Shown: piece by piece, positions 29,675 to 40,700 of the stretch
How the letters are laid out: each line of letters begins with the position of its first letter
How positions within the stretch are numbered: the stretch's first letter is position 1
Assembly: GCA_022414725.1 (NCBI GenBank)
Contig: JAJSRW010002157.1
Span: 1-64,000, forward strand
Length of the DNA stretch: 64,000 nt
DNA from: Microglena sp. YARC
Lineage: Eukaryota > Chlorophyta > Chlorophyceae > Chlamydomonadales > Chlamydomonadaceae
Direction: 5' to 3'
Translations under genes and position numbers: made by a program
The notes under the pieces: model-generated
What the model saw: only the letters and a program-made list of their open reading frames with translations
What the model was told of the DNA's origin: nothing
Database searches by the model: none

Positions 29675-30128
29675 TTAATGGGCGTTCCTTCCTCCCGGCG
29701 GATTTTTTGAAACGTCTACTCATAATTTACAGTCAACGGAATACTAAAATGAAACCGCTTCGTGTACGGCACACCTTACGGTGTAACCTAATGGTGTAGC
29801 AACCCACGGGGCAGTGGAACACCAATACGATTTTGAATCAACAAATTGCAAGATGTTAACGAGAATATCGTGGTTCTTTTTTAGATCAAGGCTCTCCATC
29901 CTGCAGACTCCGTATCGTTATTTTGTCGGTACTTTCGAGAGTGTCCATTGAAGGACCAGCCGCACTTAAGCGATCGCCTCTTCCCCAGGTGGCCCAAAAG
30001 AACACGGGGTCTTTGTTGATGTGCAATGCGTCATGTAAGGAGGTTTCTTTGCTGGACGGGCCATTTTAACGTCTGTCGACGCCTTATACCGTTTATTGGG
30101 ATGTTCCATTTTACTGTTCCGCCAACTG
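29675..30128. mobile_element. Family C block joined to a family A MITE
   Basis: Bases 29675-29728 are a family C tract ('taatgggcgttccttcctcc', 'cggcggattttttgaaa'). The MITE (29730-30128, TA-flanked) starts CAGTCAACGGAATACTAAAA and ends with the inverse of CAGTTGGCGGAACAGTAAAA; its interior matches 21749-22177 and 53866-54282 with small deletions. Bases 30131-30150 continue with 'gcctccggaacgactcg', the other end of the family C block, so the MITE appears to have inserted into family C. Confidence 0.8.
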
Positions 30129-30149
30129 TAGAGCCTCCGGAACGACTCG

Positions 30150-30686
30150 TCACAAGTCCACCTCAAAGTACAACTCAGAGCTGGGAAGGTCAAGGAAGAC
30201 ATGCTGTCTCCAAACACCTTCCATATGGGGACTGGCTACCAGTGCTATTTGTCGTTCATCTACCGACATACTCATCAACATGCGAATAGAAATTTCAGAC
30301 GGCAACACCATAAAGCGAAGGCCATCTTCATGCGGCGAGGCCGCACCAAAGCCTGATTCATGATTGCGGGATACGACTGCATCACTCAACAAGTAGTCGT
30401 CAGCAGACGCCAAGGGGACTGCCACTCCTACGGGTCCATCATTGAAAGCCCATATTGATAGGATCTTGAATGGTGAGATTGGCTCCCTCTTGTACGCAGC
30501 CCTCAGCTGCAGGTGCGCACCAAGCTTTGCATATGCTGTTCGCATGATGTCAGCAACTGAAGTCGTACCAGGGTCAAGCATAACAAAACAACGGTGGATG
30601 GACTTCTGGAACGGATTTCCAGGCGTTGCAAGTCGTGAGAGGTCCAACTTGGTCACAAATGACAACATCATTCTTCTGGTATCCAT
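30150..30686 (-). CDS. Hypothetical protein
   Basis: About 178 residues from the ATG at 30686 (MDTRRMMLSFVTKLDLSRL); the frame is open eight codons further to a TTG. Central part FKILSIWAFNDGPVGVAVPL and C-terminal RFMVLPSEISIRMLMSMSVD look like a compact alpha/beta domain. The C-terminus (SSELYFEVDL) lies against the family C block at 30130-30150 and may have been altered by it. No family recognised. Confidence 0.45.
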   Translation of the reverse strand: MDTRRMMLSFVTKLDLSRLATPGNPFQKSIHRCFVMLDPGTTSVADIMRTAYAKLGAHLQLRAAYKREPISPFKILSIWAFNDGPVGVAVPLASADDYLLSDAVVSRNHESGFGAASPHEDGLRFMVLPSEISIRMLMSMSVDERQIALVASPHMEGVWRQHVFLDLPSSELYFEVDL

Positions 30687-30789
30687 TTGGACAATCTGTC
30701 GGCAAGACAAAACGCGGGTGTCAGTGCCATCTCATGGAGCATCACGACATCGCATGCACAGCTCAGCGAAATTCCATGCAGCATGAAAT

Positions 30790-31038
30790 TGCCAACGAGG
30801 CTTCAAAAGCCGCCGTGTCGTGGGTGAGAATGAATGAATGAGCATGTACGGACGGGGGGATGCGCAAGCCACCGGGGAGGCAGATGGACGATGATGAGTC
30901 TGCGCAAGCCGCCATGTCATGTGTGTGTGTGCGGTCTGTCTGTCTATCTATCTGTCTGATGGACAAGGAGTCTGCAAAATCCGCCGTGGCGTGTGTGAGA
31001 ATGAATGGACGGATGGGGGGCATGCGAAAGCCGCATGT
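30790..31038 (+). repeat. Degenerate minisatellite
   Basis: Irregular direct repeats containing 'aaagccgccgtg', 'gtgagaatgaatg', 'gatgcgcaagccaccgggg' and 'tgcgcaagccgccatgtc'. No gene is apparent. It ends where a TnpB fragment begins. Confidence 0.55.
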
Positions 31039-31099
31039 GTGAAGAGTACGGGACAGTGTTCTTGCATGTGCTTGAGCATTACACAAGTCAGACATGCCC
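31039..31099 (+). pseudogene. IS607 TnpB fragment (61 bp)
   Basis: 'tgaagagtacgggacagtg' to 'gtcagacatgccct' is identical to 50100-50158 in the tnpB gene, just before its zinc finger. It stops directly at the Tc1/mariner end at 31101, suggesting that a recombination or insertion joined the two elements. Confidence 0.8.
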
Positions 31100-31100
31100 T

Positions 31101-31640
31101 ACAGTCGGCGGAACAGTAAAATGAAACATATATCAGATGGAAATAAATGTACGACATCGCCGTTAGAAAATTGGCGTTAAGAATGGTCGCTGACTTGGGT
31201 GTGTTAAAAACTTCTGTTTTTACGAACATCAGTCGCTCTACTCTGTGGAGGTGGAAACGCTTTGGTAAAAATCGAAAAAGACGTGAATTTGTAAGCAAAC
31301 TTTTTGAGACGAACAAAGATTTGTTGAAATTGTTTTTATTGTCATCTCAATGCACAACCGCAAGAGGTGTTGTTGCATTTTTCAAAAGTACTCACAATTT
31401 ACGATTATCAACTAAAACAGGTATATCGTTTCATAAAACTCATTGGTTTTACAAGAAAAAGGAGCAAACTCCGTGGACAGTGTAAAGGGGACTTAGTTCC
31501 ACTTGTCACTGAATTTTGTAGTAGATACAAGGATACAATCAATGCTGGGAAAATTTTAGTATCAGTTGACGAATGACGAATTTTAGTATCAGTTGACGAA
31601 TGAAAATTTTAGTATCAGTTGACGAATTAAAGACACGGGG
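31101..31640 (+). mobile_element. Tc1/mariner (IS630) element with broken transposase
   Basis: Left inverted repeat from 31102 (CAGTCGGCGGAACAGTAAAA). The transposase starts at ATG 31147: an N-terminal helix-turn-helix region (ALRMVADLGVLKTSVFTNIS, RSTLWRW), then RREFVSKLFETNKDLLKLFL. After a shift near 31425 it continues RFIKLIGFTRKRSKLRG, VTEFCSRYKDTINAGK and ILVSVDE, the first catalytic Asp of the DDE/D domain. A 20-27-bp unit around 'ttttagtatcagttgacga' is then repeated three times and the rest of the catalytic domain is missing. It is the longest transposase copy here and the probable parent of the MITE ends. Confidence 0.85.
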
Positions 31641-31719
31641 AATTTACATGTTCAAAGTACCCTGACAGTGAAAAAAATTGAATGAATTGTCATAAAAGAA
31701 ACCGATAACCACAAACACA

Positions 31720-32334
31720 ATGGCAAACTTTACTGAATTATACAACGATGTTGCCAATGACACTTCGGGCGTTCCGTCGGATCCATTTTGTGATCGCGCA
31801 AGAGAACTCATTCCGCCCATGGCGCGCGTTTGGGAGGTACTTGCAAAGCTCGCCGTTCAATCGTGGGACAACGAAATACAACAGGTCTGCCAAGGAGAAA
31901 TGACTGCCAACGACTTCACCGACGGAAACCACGCCAAGCTGTTTATCAACCATCTGATAACAGAACCGCCGGACGGATACATATGCTATCCCCGCTTCCA
32001 AGGCATGTTTCTTGGTTTGGAAGCCGTCTTCCCGTACACTTCTTGGTGTTCCGTAGATTACATTACCCTCACACGCAATATTGTAAGCAGCCTGTTCATT
32101 GAGTTGGATGACGAGATGATCGATTGGGTGTCATCTGATGGATTCGCCAATCAGGAATGGGACGTTGTACAGAACATAGCCTCCCAGTGGTTGCGAGCGT
32201 GGTGCTCGGAGCGCAAGATCCAGCGCACGTACCGCAAGTACATCGAGCACAAAAAGATCCAGCGCCAAAAGCGCCTCCTCATCACAATCCCCAGGATCGT
32301 GTCATTGCTCAAGGATTGCAAGGGTCGCGAATAA
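31720..32334 (+). CDS. Hypothetical protein with basic C-terminus
   Basis: A 204-residue intact frame, ATG start after an A-rich leader. The N-terminal 150 residues look helical and globular (FCDRARELIPPMARVWEVLA, YICYPRFQGMFLGLEAVFPY). The C-terminal 50 are strongly basic and helical (ERKIQRTYRKYIEHKKIQRQ), with an IQ-like spacing that could bind calmodulin-like proteins or nucleic acid. It lies between the mariner remnant and the packaging ATPase remnant. No family recognised. Confidence 0.6.
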   Translation: MANFTELYNDVANDTSGVPSDPFCDRARELIPPMARVWEVLAKLAVQSWDNEIQQVCQGEMTANDFTDGNHAKLFINHLITEPPDGYICYPRFQGMFLGLEAVFPYTSWCSVDYITLTRNIVSSLFIELDDEMIDWVSSDGFANQEWDVVQNIASQWLRAWCSERKIQRTYRKYIEHKKIQRQKRLLITIPRIVSLLKDCKGRE

Positions 32335-32419
32335 GTTAATTATTCGAGAACAACTGTGTTTTTTTTACCTTCGATGCCTTGAATTTTTTTGTGTCAATCA
32401 CCTGAAGACAGTATCCGGT

Positions 32420-32947
32420 TTAGCGCTCAGAAAATGTAGAAATGTTCTGTGACAGTGTACCGAAGATCTCTCTTTCATCCTCAAAGTCCAGACACTGCAT
32501 CACCCGGCTCGGATGCCAGGTCCGCCGAATGAGCTCCTCCCTGATGACGTCCAGTGACGCTTTCTTCATCCGGACCATGACGCGCCAGTCGGGCCATTCT
32601 GGCGCTATGTAGATCATCACTTTGTCGTCTGAGTGGGAAGTGTTGTTGATTACCAAGCATGCAAACGGGACATTATTAATCTCGTCGAGCGCTTCGCAAA
32701 AAAGCTTGAACGTGGGGAATATCCCGCCGTCTAACTTGTACAATCGCTTCCGAGTGCTCTCGATCATCTCCCTGAAGATAAATATATAGTCGAGCAGTTC
32801 AGGTGGGGGAGCAATTCCTTTACCAGGAAAGTCTTTCCTACGTACCGTTTCCGAGGATGATGATGTTGTGCATGTTACTCGCATGTTCGTGCGGGTCAAA
32901 ACTCTTGAATCGAGTCATCAATACAAATTCTCAAATAAAGTGGACAA
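32420..32947 (-). pseudogene. A32-type genome packaging ATPase, deleted and frameshifted
   Basis: On the minus strand about 32872-32850 encodes MHNIIILGNGT, fitting strand 1 and the start of the Walker A loop. A TAG follows in that frame. The next frame has RKDFPGKGIAPPPELLDYIF then IFREMIESTRKRLYKL, GGIFPTFKLFCEALDEINNV, FACLVINNTSHSDDKV, ending at 32420. The second part matches the C-terminal third of the NCLDV A32/FtsK-HerA-like packaging ATPase. The roughly 100 residues that should hold Walker B and the sensor are absent. The enzyme normally pumps DNA into the capsid; this copy cannot. ACTTTATTTGAGAATTTGTA lies upstream (minus strand, 32927-32944). Confidence 0.7.
32924..32947 (-). promoter_or_regulatory. 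Promoter-like motif before the packaging ATPase remnant
   Basis: Reads CCACTTTATTTGAGAATTTG on the minus strand, within about 60 bp of the ATPase's likely start. It matches the ACTTTATTTGAGAACAAC consensus found before other genes and at repeat ends, so it could be either. Confidence 0.4.
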
Positions 32948-32966
32948 AATTATGCAGGGGGAGGCG

Positions 32967-33112
32967 TTTGCGGTTGGAGTCAGATGGACGAGAATGAGGC
33001 GACAGGTTTCCGCAGTTTGCGGTTGGAGTCAGATGGACGAGAATGAGGCGACAGGTTTCCGCAGTTTGCGGTTGGAGTCAGATGGACGAGAAGGAGGCGA
33101 CAAGTGTCCGCA
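32967..33112 (+). repeat. 49-bp tandem repeat, 3 copies
   Basis: Units start at 32967, 33016 and 33065 ('tttgcggttggagtcagatg' then 'gacgagaatgaggcgacagg'). The first two are nearly identical, the third slightly diverged. No gene overlaps it convincingly. Confidence 0.85.
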
Positions 33113-33119
33113 CACGTGC

Positions 33120-33355
33120 CGTACACGAAGCGGTTTAATTTTAGTATTCCGTTGATTGTAAGCTCATTGGAGAAGCCTCAAAGTTGGCGTGTGGTGGATG
33201 ATTATAAGGTGTGTCCAACTTTATTTGAGAACAACTGTAGGTGTCTGGCGCTTTGATGCGACCATGCCTGCCTGAAGAATGAACGATTCATCAGGGGATA
33301 ATATCATTCAAATTATACAGGGTGTCCCAAAATTATTTGAGAACAACTGTTTGCT
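33120..33355. repeat. Cluster of transposon ends
   Basis: 33129-33161 has a family A end ('tttagtattccgttgattg'). 33197-33239 has a family B end ('gattataaggtgtgtccaac', 'tttatttgagaacaactg'). 33313-33350 has a variant ('ggtgtcccaaaattatttga', 'gaacaactg'). 33292-33315 shares 'atcattcaaattatac' with 2266-2281. No gene seen. Confidence 0.7.
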
Positions 33356-33430
33356 CAAGGCGACAGCAAATTCAGTGGGGTGTCTTTCTTCGAACCTGAC
33401 CCAACCTTGTTTGATGCCGTGCACAAGGAG

Positions 33431-34027
33431 ATGAGAGGCCTAGCGGGAGAGGGGACGATGTTTAGCATCACCGTGCCCAACGTGGACTTGCCAGCCGACC
33501 TTGGGTTCACTCAGGACTTTGATATGAAGCTGGCGATTGGGGACGATGGAGCTGTCGTGGTCTGCGGACGGCATTGGACTTTGTTCACCACTGTCACCCA
33601 GCCCATGGCAGACTTTGAGGCGGCGTATGGAAGCCTGCAACAGACTGCAATGGTCTCTTGTGCGGCAGCTGCAGCAGCGGAACCACCGCCGCTCGACATC
33701 GACGACTCCTGCATGCCATTCGACAAGCTTACATATGCAGTAGTTGTGGCACTGGAGGAGCTGGTGGACAACAGCTGCTGCCCCAACACGCGTGTGTTTG
33801 CGTGGCTGTATGCCAAGCACCTGCGGGCAGCCGACATGGATTTCACGGACCTGCTGCAAACTCCGGCCATCGCCAATATGGCATCAACAGCGCTGGACGC
33901 CTGGTTCGTGCGGCACCCGATGTTCAGGGCACAGGCGCATGAGGCACAGGATCTGCTGATCACTGTGCTGGATGACTACACGCCATCGCGTCCGCGGTAC
34001 GAGCCATACTGGGTGAGTGAGAGTTAA
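33431..34027 (+). CDS. Hypothetical protein
   Basis: About 198 residues from the ATG at 33431; the frame is open 17 codons further to a GTG at 33380 (FFEPDPTLFDAVHKE), which reads as natural coding, so the true start may have been lost to the transposon end at 33350. Beta-rich N-terminal half (MFSITVPNVDLPADLGFTQD, DDGAVVVCGRHWTLFTTV), an Ala linker, then a helical half (FDKLTYAVVVALEELVDNS, RVFAWLYAKHLRAADMDF). The stop at 34027 overlaps the family C tract. No family recognised. Confidence 0.5.
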   Translation: MRGLAGEGTMFSITVPNVDLPADLGFTQDFDMKLAIGDDGAVVVCGRHWTLFTTVTQPMADFEAAYGSLQQTAMVSCAAAAAAEPPPLDIDDSCMPFDKLTYAVVVALEELVDNSCCPNTRVFAWLYAKHLRAADMDFTDLLQTPAIANMASTALDAWFVRHPMFRAQAHEAQDLLITVLDDYTPSRPRYEPYWVSES

Positions 34028-34260
34028 TGGGCGTTCCTTCCTCCCAGCGGATTTTTTGAAATTTCTACTCAGAATTTAGAGTCTCCGGAACGACTCGCTA
34101 AGAAGTTCATGGACGCGCTGCTGTCGGCCACCAAGTACTTCGTCGACCAGCAGCACATGGGGGGGGGGTACTGTACTTACTACATGTGGCGTTCGAACCT
34201 CGTGAATCGATGATGATCCACCTCGTTTGGGGGCATGCTTTCGCACACAGCTAGGGACAT
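34020..34260. repeat. Patchwork: family C tract, primase fragment, dispersed inverted copy
   Basis: 34025-34100 is family C ('taatgggcgttccttcctcc', 'agagtctccggaacgactcg'). 34103-34159 matches the primase gene at 59425-59481 (encoding FMDALLSATKYFVDQQHM). 34160-34250 is the inverse of 56447-56540 ('ggatcatcatcgattcaca' there). The patchwork suggests repeated break-and-join events. Confidence 0.8.
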
Positions 34261-34424
34261 TTGAAAGTGATGTAATTCTCATTTTCTCACGGGGAATTAC
34301 TCGCCATGAAGAAATAAGGATTCCGTGAATGTAATAATGCGGGGGGGGGGGTCTCCATGTGACTGACTCGACATGATACACCGGGAGGGTTTTTTTCATT
34401 AAATCCAATATAAAACATAACAAA

Positions 34425-35561
34425 ATGGATATTAGTATTGACTTCTTGTGCAACGGTAAGAAATCATTGCAACCTTTGATGTGGGATGTGCTTGCGGCCG
34501 GGGGTAATGAATCTTGCAAGGAGCTTTTAAACACCTTCCGAGTAGCTTATGCTACCGGTCTGATCGATTACATCCGCCAGATGTGTGGGGATGATGTTTG
34601 CAACCCGAAACAGGTCGGGACTGTAAACGTCAACTACTCTTCTGACATCGACGTGAATCTGAACTTCAATGGGGAAATTCTGCATAATGATTTGGATCGC
34701 ATCGTATTAATTTTCAAATCAATCAACGATTACCATTATCAACGCTTCAAACGTAAGTTCACCGACATGTTTGACATCAACATTTACGGATCTCATTTCG
34801 GCATGCTTAACAACCCCAAGAGCGCAAAAAGTAAGGAAGAGATTGACCTTATTTCTAATGATCCGCAACAACGTCTTTTTGCCATGGGTAAGTTGGCAAT
34901 CATGTGCAAATGGAGCGATAGAGAAGACATGTTGAAGGCCAGAGATTTCATTAAGAAGCAGCCGACATACAACAATAATAACAATGAGAAGTTGTACACA
35001 TCTTATCTGAAAAAGTATTTCGCAATTGATAGAAATAATACGACGACTACGACGTCGCGAACCGTGGCTGTATCCGGTATAGTGAAGGCGGGTCGTATTT
35101 TCTCGATGACGAAGCTCCTTGAGAACGATGTTTACTGGTCCGTTGGTGCGTTTCTCCATATTGTTTGAGGAAGGAAGGACCTTACAGAGAACATGTACGT
35201 GGACTCGATGTTGGACAACACGGGGTTCATTGTTTCCAATTTGCGTAAAAAGCACGTTTGCAAAAAAGAGGTTTCTCCGTACACCACTGTTCTCCGGGTT
35301 GCAAAGTACATGGAGGGGGTCCTGGATGCTTACATGTTGTGTCGACATGTCAAATCAGAAGCCCACTTACAGAAATTATTGATCATGTGCTCTAAGTTGA
35401 ACATTGAGAGGAAGAGAAACGTGATTGACGATGAAACGATTAATAATGTAGATACGTTCGTTTCATGGTTGGGACTTAAGATGTCGGATCGGATATTGTT
35501 TTTGAAGTTTGAAAAGAAAATTGTGGATTTTGTCTTCGATCTGGTGGACAATTTACACTAG
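34425..35561 (+). pseudogene. Unassigned protein, possible nucleotidyltransferase fold, in-frame TGA
   Basis: One reading frame of 379 codons with a single in-frame TGA at 35166-35168; it continues as RKDLTENMYVDSMLDNTGF and ends at 35561. The N-terminal part has NVNYSSDIDVNLNF (about 75-88), which resembles the 'S-D-x-D' core of nucleotidyltransferases, then KRKFTDMFDINIYGSHFGML. The rest is Lys-rich and helical with an Asn run (about 187-192). A nucleotidyltransferase role (for example polynucleotide adenylation) is only a guess from that motif. The poly-T/A-rich leader (TTTTTTTCATTAAATCCAAT) sits just upstream. Nothing else in the frame looks decayed, so the stop may be recent or an error. 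Confidence 0.5.
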
Positions 35562-35681
35562 TTTTTATGAAAAAAATGTGTACTCGTTTTTCGAGGAACG
35601 GACGGCGGTTCATGCCGAGTCACACGGCGACCATGCAGTGAAGTGCATCGGCAGTTAAAACAGATGTCAAGCAAGGTCTAC

Positions 35682-36494
<813 letters not shown>

Positions 36495-36512
36495 AATGTA
36501 TGTATGTATACA

Positions 36513-36538
36513 TTTGTTCTCAAATAATTTTGGGACAC
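36513..36538 (-). promoter_or_regulatory. Promoter-like motif before the poly-Gln membrane protein
   Basis: Minus strand GTCCCAAAATTATTTGAGAA then CAAATG, starting 44 bp upstream of the ATG at 36494. Same family as the gene-proximal motifs at 7017, 25803 and 45884. Confidence 0.45.
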
Positions 36539-36654
36539 TCTGATATCACTACAAATATTTTTTGAGGCTTTTACGTTCCACAATAATCCAGTCCGTGTCG
36601 TCTGCGTGTTGATGGATTTTATAAAATCGTATTGTTGTAGACACCATCGCACAG

Positions 36655-36687
36655 AGACGTTTCATTTATATATTCTGTTGAGTGTAA
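36655..36687 (-). repeat. Degraded Tc1/mariner-type end
   Basis: 'cgtttcatttatatattctg' followed by 'ttgagtgta' resembles the end at 25700-25733. It directly precedes the ATG of the next small frame. Confidence 0.5.
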
Positions 36688-36927
36688 ATGGATATCATCC
36701 CTCGGATGCACCACCAGCGTGGGAGGACAAGGCAACGTCCAGAGTTCAAACTCAGAGAAGAGCTTATAAACCGCAATAGGGGCAAACACATTTGGAAATG
36801 TGGTCTACTAGGAATGTCAGAATTACAACCATACAGATGCATGAAATGCAACCTGACAATGGCAGAGCTGCAGGAACTTGGCAACACTGGAGTTTGCTCC
36901 TCGGAACTGACTTTACAGGCACCGTGA
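36688..36927 (+). CDS. Possible small zinc-binding protein
   Basis: A 79-residue frame with ATG. Arg-rich start (HHQRGRTRQRPEFKLREELI), then GKHIWKCGLLGMSELQPYRC and MKCNLTMAELQEL, giving C...C..C, an incomplete zinc-ribbon-like pattern. It may be a fragment of a longer gene: another frame (36792-36995) stays open past its stop. Low confidence that it is expressed. Confidence 0.3.
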   Translation: MDIIPRMHHQRGRTRQRPEFKLREELINRNRGKHIWKCGLLGMSELQPYRCMKCNLTMAELQELGNTGVCSSELTLQAP

Positions 36928-37013
36928 TTGCCGAGGATGGCCGACTGTTATTGGATTTAGGCACATCCATCGTCATCCGTGATTGGATGGGGTAGAGCTT
37001 TTATTTTTTCGCA

Positions 37014-37210
37014 TCATCGTAGCGAGCGGCCAAGAAATTTGTTGGCCGCTCTCTACGATGCGGTTTGCTGGTCCCTGAACTCTTTCTTGAGGTAAAAAAC
37101 TATCTTCCGAATTCGAATGTGCTTCTTTATATTCATCATCTCTTTTGAATCAGTTTGACAAGGGTCGGATGCCTGTCCCTGACCGACATTCTCTGGTGAG
37201 TACGTACCAT
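37014..37210 (-). pseudogene. IS607 TnpB fragment with palindromic junction
   Basis: On the minus strand 37210-37065 encodes TYSPEN, GQGQASD and RIRKIVFYLKKEF, matching the tnpB gene at 49730-49930 with small deletions. At the junction (37014-37064) 'catcgtagcgagcggcca' is followed after a short loop by its inverse, forming a hairpin made of the next tnpB segment in both orientations. The codon that is TAA (49736-49738) in the longer copy is TCA (Ser) here. Confidence 0.8.
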
Positions 37211-37298
37211 TGTTTTGCGGACACCTGTGTCGATGGATGCATGTTATCTACCGCCCCAATTTTTTTTATTACTATTATTATATTCAAAAACGTACACA

Positions 37299-37691
37299 AT
37301 GCAATCTAAGCCAAATACACAAACAAGTAAGAGACGACCAATCACTAAACTAAGTGGAGGAGGTATGTTCTCAACCACTGTGACCTCAAAGACGGTGCAG
37401 AAGGAACTCGCAAAGATCCCCCCAGGCGACCTCATCAACCGCATGAACATCAACATCAACACAAACCAAATCAAGAAGACCTCAACCCTAGAAGAGCAGG
37501 ATGCAATCACAAAGCTCGTGCAGATCATCGATACAGCTACAAAGCAGAAGGAGGATTTCGATAAGGCCACACGCGACTTCTATACCGTCTACGATAAGCT
37601 CAAGATTGCAATCATAGAAGCGTGCGACACCGGCCCCAAGTTGTGCGGCACCGTTAACAGCGCAATCAAGGCCCAGAAGAAGAACTCGTAA
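37299..37691 (+). CDS. Small basic/helical protein upstream of RPB2
   Basis: 130 residues from the ATG at 37299 (MQSKPNTQTSKRRPITKLSG). The frame is open further upstream without a good ATG context. A basic tail is followed by helical segments (SKTVQKELAKIPPGDLINRM, LEEQDAITKLVQIIDTATKQ, KEDFDKATRDFYTVYDKLKI) and two late Cys. It reads in the same direction as the polymerase gene 54 bp downstream. AT-rich leader TTATTCAAAAACG lies just upstream. No family recognised. Confidence 0.65.
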   Translation: MQSKPNTQTSKRRPITKLSGGGMFSTTVTSKTVQKELAKIPPGDLINRMNININTNQIKKTSTLEEQDAITKLVQIIDTATKQKEDFDKATRDFYTVYDKLKIAIIEACDTGPKLCGTVNSAIKAQKKNS

Positions 37692-37745
37692 ATTTCCCGA
37701 CAATAAAAACACACACAAAATGTAGACGCGACGCAAAAATACACT

Positions 37746-40700
37746 ATGCACTACACTCCCGACGCCGCAGCCGCACCCATCATGGACGCAATCTTCAAGG
37801 AACGCGAGAAACACTTCGCTACACAACATCACATCGACTCGTTCGATGACCTACTAGGAACGCGTCTAAGAGCGATCGTACGCAGCATGAACCCAATCAC
37901 AATGGTGCTCGAAGACCCCAACACGAAAACCAAACACACGGTGAAGGTGTACGTAGGAGGAGACGAAAAACTCCGCCCCGATCACGACGTGCACATAGGA
38001 GACCCAACCCCGACTCTACCATCACAAGCCCGGGTAGCAAACCAAACGTACGGGGCGGACATCTTCGCAGACGTCCACGTGGTCTAACCGGACGACAACG
38101 ACGAGACACGAGACTTCGAACGCGTGCACATCGGATTCATGCCCATCATGATCCACTCCAAAGCGTGCTCTCTAAGAGGGCTAAAGCCGCACCAGTTACG
38201 AGCACGAGGAGAATGCCCATACGATATGGGCGGATACTTCGTAATAGACGGACGCGAAAAGGTCATCGTGACACAAGAGGAACGCGTCCCGAACCGACTC
38301 TACACACGACGCGGAGAGAAAATAGAAGACGACAAACTCATCCTAAAAGCATTCATTAGGTGCGTCTCCACAGACGCACGAGACGTTTTCCCACGCACAA
38401 GCGTCTTCCGAGTCATGACTTCGGGTGAAATCACAGCCACAGTCACACACATCAACGAAGGAGCCGTGCCCGTCACAACTCTCTTCCGAGCACTCGGCAT
38501 CGAAAGCGATCGCGCCATCCTCAAAACCATCTTCCACGAAGATCCAGGAGAAGAGAGAAACAAGGTCGAAATCGCATTCATGCACGCATCCATAGCCGCA
38601 GGACACAAGTCAGGAGTAAGCAGCCAGAGAGGAGCCATAGATTTCCTCATACCACGCACACGATTCAAGTCCCAACTCGACCTCAAAAGCGTCCTCACAG
38701 ACGACCTCTTCCCAAATGTAGGACGCACGTTCGAAGCCAAAGCAATCGCCCTAGGAGCAGTCGTGAGACATCTCGTAAGAGCCGCTCTAGGAAAAGAACC
38801 CATGTCGGAACTCGATCACTACGCCAACAAGAGACTCATGTGCTCAGGTGCAATCACAGCCAATCTCTTCAGAGACGCGTACGTACTATCAATCGCAACA
38901 ACCCTGCGCACGCTCAACGAAGAGTTCCTCACCGGACCATGGCGCGTTGCAAACGATATACACACGCTCGTCAACGAAGCCAACCTGAAAAATATATTCC
39001 AACCAAGAATCATCCGAGAAGCCCTCGTACGAGCACTCAAAGGATCGCGACGCGGCGATGACAATGCACGCGCGCCCGTCCAAGAACTCAGCAGAGTCTC
39101 ATATCTAGGATACATTTCACACATGAGACGAGTAAACAACCCCGTCGACAAGAACGTCAAGATAGCAGACACACACCGTCTAAGGCCGTCGCACTGGGGA
39201 GTCATATGCCCAGTAGAGTCACCAGACGGACCCAACGTAGGCCTTCTCACGCACCTAGCCACGCTTGTCACCATATCACTTGCCATACCAGAACCCGTCG
39301 TACAAGAAACCATAAGACCCGCCATAGACAAATACACGAGACATCTATCAAACAGCACACTATCCCCACAATCAACTGCGGTGCATTTTAACGACACATG
39401 GATAGCGATCACAGACACACCCAAGGAACTAGTCGATGCACTACGAAAAATGAGGACGGAAGACACCAGACTGAACACACTCGGCGTCACATGGGACGTG
39501 TTGAGGAACGACGTGGCAATCCACACAGATGCAGGAAGATGCTGCAGACCACTAAGAAGAGTACAGGAAGGAAAGGTCGTACCAATCAACGGCGATCCGT
39601 TGTGGACCGAATTGATACGCAGCGGAGCGATCGAAATGATAGACGTCGAAGAAGTAGCTACATGTCTAGTGGCAATGCACGAGGCAGACGTCAACAATCG
39701 AGACCCGATCCCAGGCAGATACACGCACGCAGAGATACACACAGGAAGCACACTCTCAATGGTAAGCAACACCTACCCACTACTTAACCACAACAACGGG
39801 GCGTACAACTCACTATGTCTAGCGCAATTTAAACAAGCGCTAGGCACGACCATGACATCCATCAGGGACAGGTTCGATACGAAAACATTCCTACTACACC
39901 ACGCCCAACGCCCTCTGGTAAGCACGAGCTTCGCAGACCGACTCTTCGGAGGACGTTTCGCGCACGGCGAGAACGTCGTAGTAGCAATCGCCACATACAC
40001 AGGATACAACCAAGATGACGCCATCATAATCAATCTAGACGCCGTGCAGCGCGGCCGACTAGCACTCACAGTATTCGAAACCATCCGGTACGAGGAGTCA
40101 GAGGAGGAACCAGAGGACCCAAACATTCAAAAAACAAAAAAACAAATTGTGTTTGCAAACCCACAGCGGCTAGTGTCACGCGGGTACGCCCTATCAACCA
40201 CCACCAAAACAACCACAAAAGAATACAAAAACCTCGACGAACATGGAATGCCAAAGATCAACAAAATGCTAAGAGAAGGAGACGCAGTTGTAGGAATGGT
40301 CAAGGTACCATCGACCGAAGCAAAGGAAGACGTCTTCACGGACGCATCTCAACGTCTACAATCCAGAGAATCCGACCTTCCCACGTATGTAGACGGCGTC
40401 CACTTGCAAAACATAGATCAGAACACAGCAAAAGACAACGCACTACCACAACTTAGAGCATGCAAAGTACGTCTCCGACAGATGCGCAGCCCCGAACTAG
40501 GAGACAAACTAAGCTCGCGTTACGGCCAGAAAGGAGTGGTGGGAATGATTCTACCCGCCGTGGACATTCCGTTCTGCGCAGAGGACGGTATCGTACCCGA
40601 CATCATCATCAACCCCAATGCATTCCCCAACCGTAGGACAGTCTCGCATCTACTGGAAGCCGTGCTAGCGCGCGAGGGAGCAGTCAAAGGAGCTCGCATG

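Noticed and set aside
38819..40126. Minus-strand frames inside RPB2 (up to 317 codons)
   Set aside because: They are shadows of the strongly biased third codon positions of RPB2; no motif or start signal supports them.
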